Notes under the pieces: generated by a model
Database searches by the model: none
What the model was told of the DNA's origin: nothing
What the model saw: only the letters and a program-made list of their open reading frames with translations
Shown: positions 60,010 through 64,000 of the stretch, one piece after another
Position numbering within the stretch: position 1 is the stretch's first letter
Layout: each line of letters begins with the position of its first letter
Position numbers and translations under genes: made by a program
From: Phragmites australis
Lineage: Eukaryota; Streptophyta; Magnoliopsida; Poales; Poaceae
DNA length: 64,000 nucleotides
Assembly: GCF_958298935.1 (NCBI RefSeq)
Contig: NC_084923.1
Span: 1,862,501 to 1,926,500 of the forward strand
Direction: 5' to 3'

Positions 60010-60933
60010 TCTCTTCTACACGGCTCCATTTTTTCCATTCTATTGATTTTGCATTTTAGCCCCTCAGGAAGCTGCGATTTCGTGTCCGGTCCTTCGGCTC
60101 GATTCCGCGCGTTCTCTGCTTCGATCGAGCGCGCCGCCTGCTGTAAGATCCCTGCGAGGCCTCTCGTTTAGCCGGTGCGATTCTGCGCTCGGTTTCGTTT
60201 CTTCCCGCACAAATCTCGTGTTTTTTGGCCCAGATTTGGCCTGTGGGCGACCGTCTAGGTGTTTCTCGTGGGTTTCGGCTTCGTTTTGGCCGATTTGCTG
60301 GCGGATTTGGTGGTTTGGGGCTGTGAAGTTTGGATATCGTGCTCAAGATGCAGCGTTAGAAACCCTCAGACTGGGTATTTCCTGCCGGAGGAAGCTTTTC
60401 GAGGGAGGAAGCTGCCTTTGGGAGGAACTCTTCCAGTTCCGAGGATTCCAGTGTACGCGCCGGGTGGGTGTGATTAGCTTGAGTGGTAGCCTGGTGATCT
60501 CGTTTATCGCGTGGGTTTTGGTTAGATTTCGTGTAGCGGTGAGCAAAGTTTGGGTGTCAAGTCTGGTGGTGGAAGCCCTCAGGCTGGAGATTTCCTCCCT
60601 GAAGACGCCGAAGGAGCCGGCTCTGGAAGGAATTTTCTTGCCATCTCTGAGGTTTCCACTTCCTCCTTGGCAAAGTTAGATTTCCCCCTCTAATTATCCT
60701 GCCTTGCAGTGACAAGTATTGGTTGCTTATCAAGTCTTGTGTTGTCAAATGTCAGGTTGGGGATTTCCTCCCTCCTAGGAAGCCGAGTAAGGGCTGTCTT
60801 CGCGAGGAAGCTCTTCCAGTGACTCGGGTTTGCGTGTAGTGCTTCAGCTATTTAATCAGCATTGGCATCCAAGAGATTTACAATTGTGTGAGACTGGGAA
60901 CTTTTGAATCAGTTTGGATAAGGTGTTTTAGGA
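60010..60933 (+). other. 5' leader of the CDPK gene with a probable leader intron
   Basis: A donor CTGCT|GTAAGA at 60143 and an acceptor GTGTTTTAG at 60931, two bases before the ATG, would define an intron of about 790 bp. The intron carries three imperfect copies of a block like CTCAG(A/G)CTGG(G/A)(T/G)ATTTCCT with nearby GGAAGC and CTTCCAG phrases (about 60365-60440, 60580-60640, 60755-60825). The open frame at 60218-60679 has no recognised motif and is probably non-coding. Confidence 0.5.
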
Positions 60934-63876
60934 ATGGGGAACCAATGCCAAAACGGGACTCTTGGGAGTGATTACTACAATCGTCCCGTTTCTAGGTATG
61001 CTGATGGATGCCTCGAGGAGGATCGCTACTCCGACTTGAAGAAATTTGAGAAGCCTGAGGTGAACACATTTAAGCCCACTGCTGCTGGTATTTTGAGGCG
61101 GGGATTGGATCCGACATCTATCTTTGTCCTTGAACGGGAGACGGTGGACCTAAGGGAGCATTATATCATCGGTCGGAAACTTGGTCAGGGGCAGTTTGGC
61201 ACAACATACCTCTGCACCGAGATCAGTACAGGGTGTGAGTATGCATGCAAGACCATCCCAAAGCGCAAACTCATCACGAAGGAGGATGTTGAGGATGTGC
61301 GCCGTGAGATCCAGATAATGCACCATCTGTCGGGCCACAAGAATGTTGTTGCAATCAAGGATGTCTATGAGGACGGTCAGGCGGTACACATTGTGATGGA
61401 GCTCTGTGCTGGTGGGGAACTCTTTGACCAAATTCAAGAGAAGGGGCATTACAGTGAGCAGAAGGCTGCAGAGCTTATAAGAATTATTGTTAGCATTGTG
61501 TCTATGTGCCATTCACTTGGGGTGATGCATCGTGATCTCAAGCCAGAAAATTTCCTCCTTTTGGACAAAAATGATGACATGTCAATCAAGGCTATTGATT
61601 TTGGTTTATCTGTGTTTTTTAAACCAGGTATGATATCAAATTTGATGCAGCAAGGCATTCCTTTTCTATTTTTGAAGTATCAGATCAATGCCATAAAGTT
61701 AGATTCGGTTTTTCTTTATTTCTCTTTGCTGCATAAGATATTCGTGTAGGTAGATAGTAGTCATGTTCAATTATCCTCTGCTAGCATGCTTGAGGCTGAT
61801 TGTTGGAGCAACAGATTAGTCTAGAACAGCATGGCATGACCAATAGATTGGGTTGTCTCATTGATCCAAAATTTATACAAATGATTACTTCATCGTTGCT
61901 GCTTATTCTGAGGAATAAGTAAATCAATGACAGATTAATATGGCCCCAGCTTATCAACACTTGTCTGTTGTTTATCCGACTTAATTCATCTTGGTCAGTT
62001 TCTGCATTCTATGTGCCAGCCATTTGTAATTCTGATGGATTTATGAATCGATCCGTGATTTTTCTCTCTATCTGTATTTAGCAATTTACAAATCTGCAGG
62101 TCAGGTTTTCACTGAGTTGGTTGGAAGTCCATATTATGTTGCTCCTGAGGTACTACACAAACGTTACGGACCAGAATCTGATGTGTGGTCAGCTGGAGTG
62201 ATACTCTATGTATTGCTGAGTGGGGTGCCACCTTTCTGGGCAGGTGACTGGCTGATTGCTCTGTTCTCAGGTGTTGCATTCATGTCAACTGTCTTTCTGA
62301 ATTTCTAACATAGTCAGTATCAATTTTTACCAGAGACACAGCAAGGAATATTTGATGCTGTCCTGAAGGGGCACATTGATTTTGAATCTGACCCGTGGCC
62401 TAAGATATCTGACAGTGCAAAGGATCTTATAAGAAAGATGCTCTCATCTTGTCCTTCAGAGCGTTTGAAAGCCCATGAAGTACTACGTAAGTACATCTTA
62501 ATTCTTACCTATCTATTCACTCAATTCAGTCGCCCTTCTGTTATGTTGCCCAGTTGTATAACCACATTTCCAGCATACTTTATGTTCCTCGAATTTGTTT
62601 TATCAATTATAAAAATCTGTATATGTTTATTGACCAAGCTAACTCTTATATTAAAATGCCAGGGCATCCCTGGATCTGTGAAAATGGAGTGGCCACTGAT
62701 CAAGCTCTTGATCCTAGTGTTCTCTCTCGGCTCAAACAGTTCTCTGCAATGAACAAGTTAAAGAAGTTGGCTCTGAGAGTGAGTACTTTATTTACTTCAG
62801 TACTTTCATATTGATTTTGTAATCATGGTGGTGCATGCTCGTTTTAATTTTGTCAGAATCTTATGGTTTACCATACAATTTCTGGTAGAATATCAACTTG
62901 ACATATTTCAATCAACACAATGATTCGTGCACACGTAGTGTTTTGGTCATGAACACACATATCCACTAAGTTGATCCCATATGAGCTACTGCTGCTTCAG
63001 GCTGATCACCCTGACTCTCTTCACTCTGCGCAGGGGGTGGGCGGGGGGGGGGGGGGAGGGGGGGTACTAAACACTAACTTTACAAGGACTTGGCATTCAG
63101 TTGTTTAGGATAATGGGATGTCCACTACTGGCATGCTGAATTCAATTTGTTTCGCCTTCAATTTTATGTTATGCAATTATTAATTTATCAACAATATTGC
63201 ATAATTATTTCTGACACTTTGTGGCCCCCAGGTGATAGCCGAACGTCTTTCAGAGGAGGAGATTGCTGGGTTAAGAAAAATGTTCAAGGCAGTGGATATT
63301 AAAAATAGAGGTGTAATTACTTTTGGTGAGCTTAGAGAAGGTTTAAGAAGATATGGTACTGAATTGGAGGATAGAGAAATTAGCGATATAATGGAAGCGG
63401 TAAGTAGCTGCCTTCTTTATTTTTATTATCAATGATTACAAAGATGTGCATTTGTGTAAAGTGTGTGACGATATTTGCTTATTTAACACATGATCTGCTG
63501 TGTCAGCCTGTCAAAATATTGGAAAATGCATTATAGTAATATATGTATTAGATGGAAGCATTTCTTCTCTTTTCTTGTATGGCATGCGTCTGTTTCAGAT
63601 AGTACCTACCTCGTTGAAGTGCTTTATCAAAAATTTCTGAATCTTTTCCAGGCTGATAAAGACAATAATGTGACCATCAATTATGAAGAATTTATTGCTG
63701 CCACTGTGCCTCTTAACAAAATAGAACGTGAAGAACACTTGATGGCAGCTTTTACATACTTCGACAAAGATGGAAGTGGTTATATCACAGTTGACAAGCT
63801 TCAACGAGCATGTGGAGAACATAACATGGAGGACACCTTCCTTGAAGAGATAATTTTAGAGGTTGACCAAAACAAT
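60934..63876 (+). CDS. Calcium-dependent protein kinase (CDPK), C-terminal end beyond the window
   Basis: Exons 60934-61627, 62100-62243, 62334-62486, 62663-62778, 63232-63399 and 63652-63876 join in phase to 500 residues; the last exon(s), with EF-hand 4, lie outside. MGNQCQNG gives Gly2 for N-myristoylation and Cys5 for possible palmitoylation, so plasma-membrane attachment is likely. Kinase domain: [11 protein letters not shown] (Gly loop), YACKTI (Lys), [13 protein letters not shown] (catalytic Asp), IDFGLSVFF, then [11 protein letters not shown], all intact. The autoinhibitory junction is [21 protein letters not shown]-hands are abnormal: EF1 [12 protein letters not shown] has Lys and Arg at positions 3 and 5, EF2 [12 protein letters not shown] lacks the central Gly, EF3 [12 protein letters not shown] has Lys instead of Glu at position 12. 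This resembles rice CPK25/CPK26, from memory. CDPKs phosphorylate Ser/Thr targets in calcium signalling; this one may be weakly calcium-dependent. Confidence 0.95.
63033..63064 (+). repeat. G-rich tract in a CDPK intron
   Basis: 32 bases almost entirely G, interrupted by T, C and A, between exons 4 and 5. It could form a G-quadruplex in the transcript; the length may also be affected by sequencing error. Confidence 0.85.
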
Positions 63877-64000
63877 GTAAGTTGATAATCTTACTGTACA
63901 TGATCAATGATCCATCCAGTAATGACTGTTGTCATGGAACCACAATACTGGTGCTTAAAGATTTTCAGCACCACACTTTGGGTACCTAAATATGTCGGCT

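Noticed and set aside
60218..60679. 153-codon open frame upstream of the CDPK
   Set aside because: It lies in the CDPK leader, across the likely leader intron, and has no recognisable motif.
1..64000. CRISPR arrays, operons or bacterial-type systems
   Set aside because: The window is plant nuclear DNA with spliceosomal introns; no regularly spaced direct repeats of CRISPR type were seen.

Overview
This is a nuclear genome segment from a grass (Poaceae). The evidence is the GC-rich intronless FLA gene beside AT-rich introns, Stowaway MITEs with CTCCCTCC ends, long solo LTRs, an hAT/Harbinger-like MITE, a MULE of the grass type and monocot-like protein sequences. The species cannot be named from sequence alone.

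Layout. 1-2.9 kb: Copia gag remnant on the minus strand with its primer-binding site, a 117-bp tandem repeat and an AT-rich MITE. 3-11 kb: two tandem plus-strand genes for the mitochondrial ADP/ATP carrier, each with a non-coding first exon and a long leader intron. 12.6 kb: two small minus-strand exons of an unidentified gene. 13.75-14.95 kb: a GPI-anchored fasciclin-like arabinogalactan protein gene. 16-24 kb: accessory DNA with a CACTA-like region, a BAHD acyltransferase gene fragment and a 2.4-kb LTR. 25-26.5 kb: a degenerate LRR receptor kinase. 29.4-30.0 kb: a two-exon minus-strand gene of unknown function. 31.2-37.6 kb: a Mutator-like element (MULE) that contains a solo LTR, which itself contains a second solo LTR, each level bounded by target-site duplications. 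38.1-39.4 kb: a probable minus-strand gene for a small tail-anchored protein. 39.7-43 kb: LINE remnant and a 2-kb LTR. 43.35-46.98 kb: a 14-exon minus-strand gene for the DNA polymerase delta small subunit (POLD2), reconstructed exon by exon. 47.7-49.0 kb: a 1.3-kb foldback element. 49-59.5 kb: gene-poor AT-rich DNA with MITEs. 59.98 kb to the window end: a calcium-dependent protein kinase (CDPK) whose last exon lies beyond the window.

The genes are ordinary nuclear housekeeping and signalling genes and do not form a pathway or operon. The most informative signals are evolutionary: near-identity confined to the middle exon of the carrier duplicates (gene conversion), a MITE present in one duplicate with its empty site kept in the other, three-level transposon nesting with a relative order of insertion, a long hairpin element that could be a small-RNA source, and a receptor kinase that has lost both catalytic aspartates. 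I saw no clearly new molecular system.
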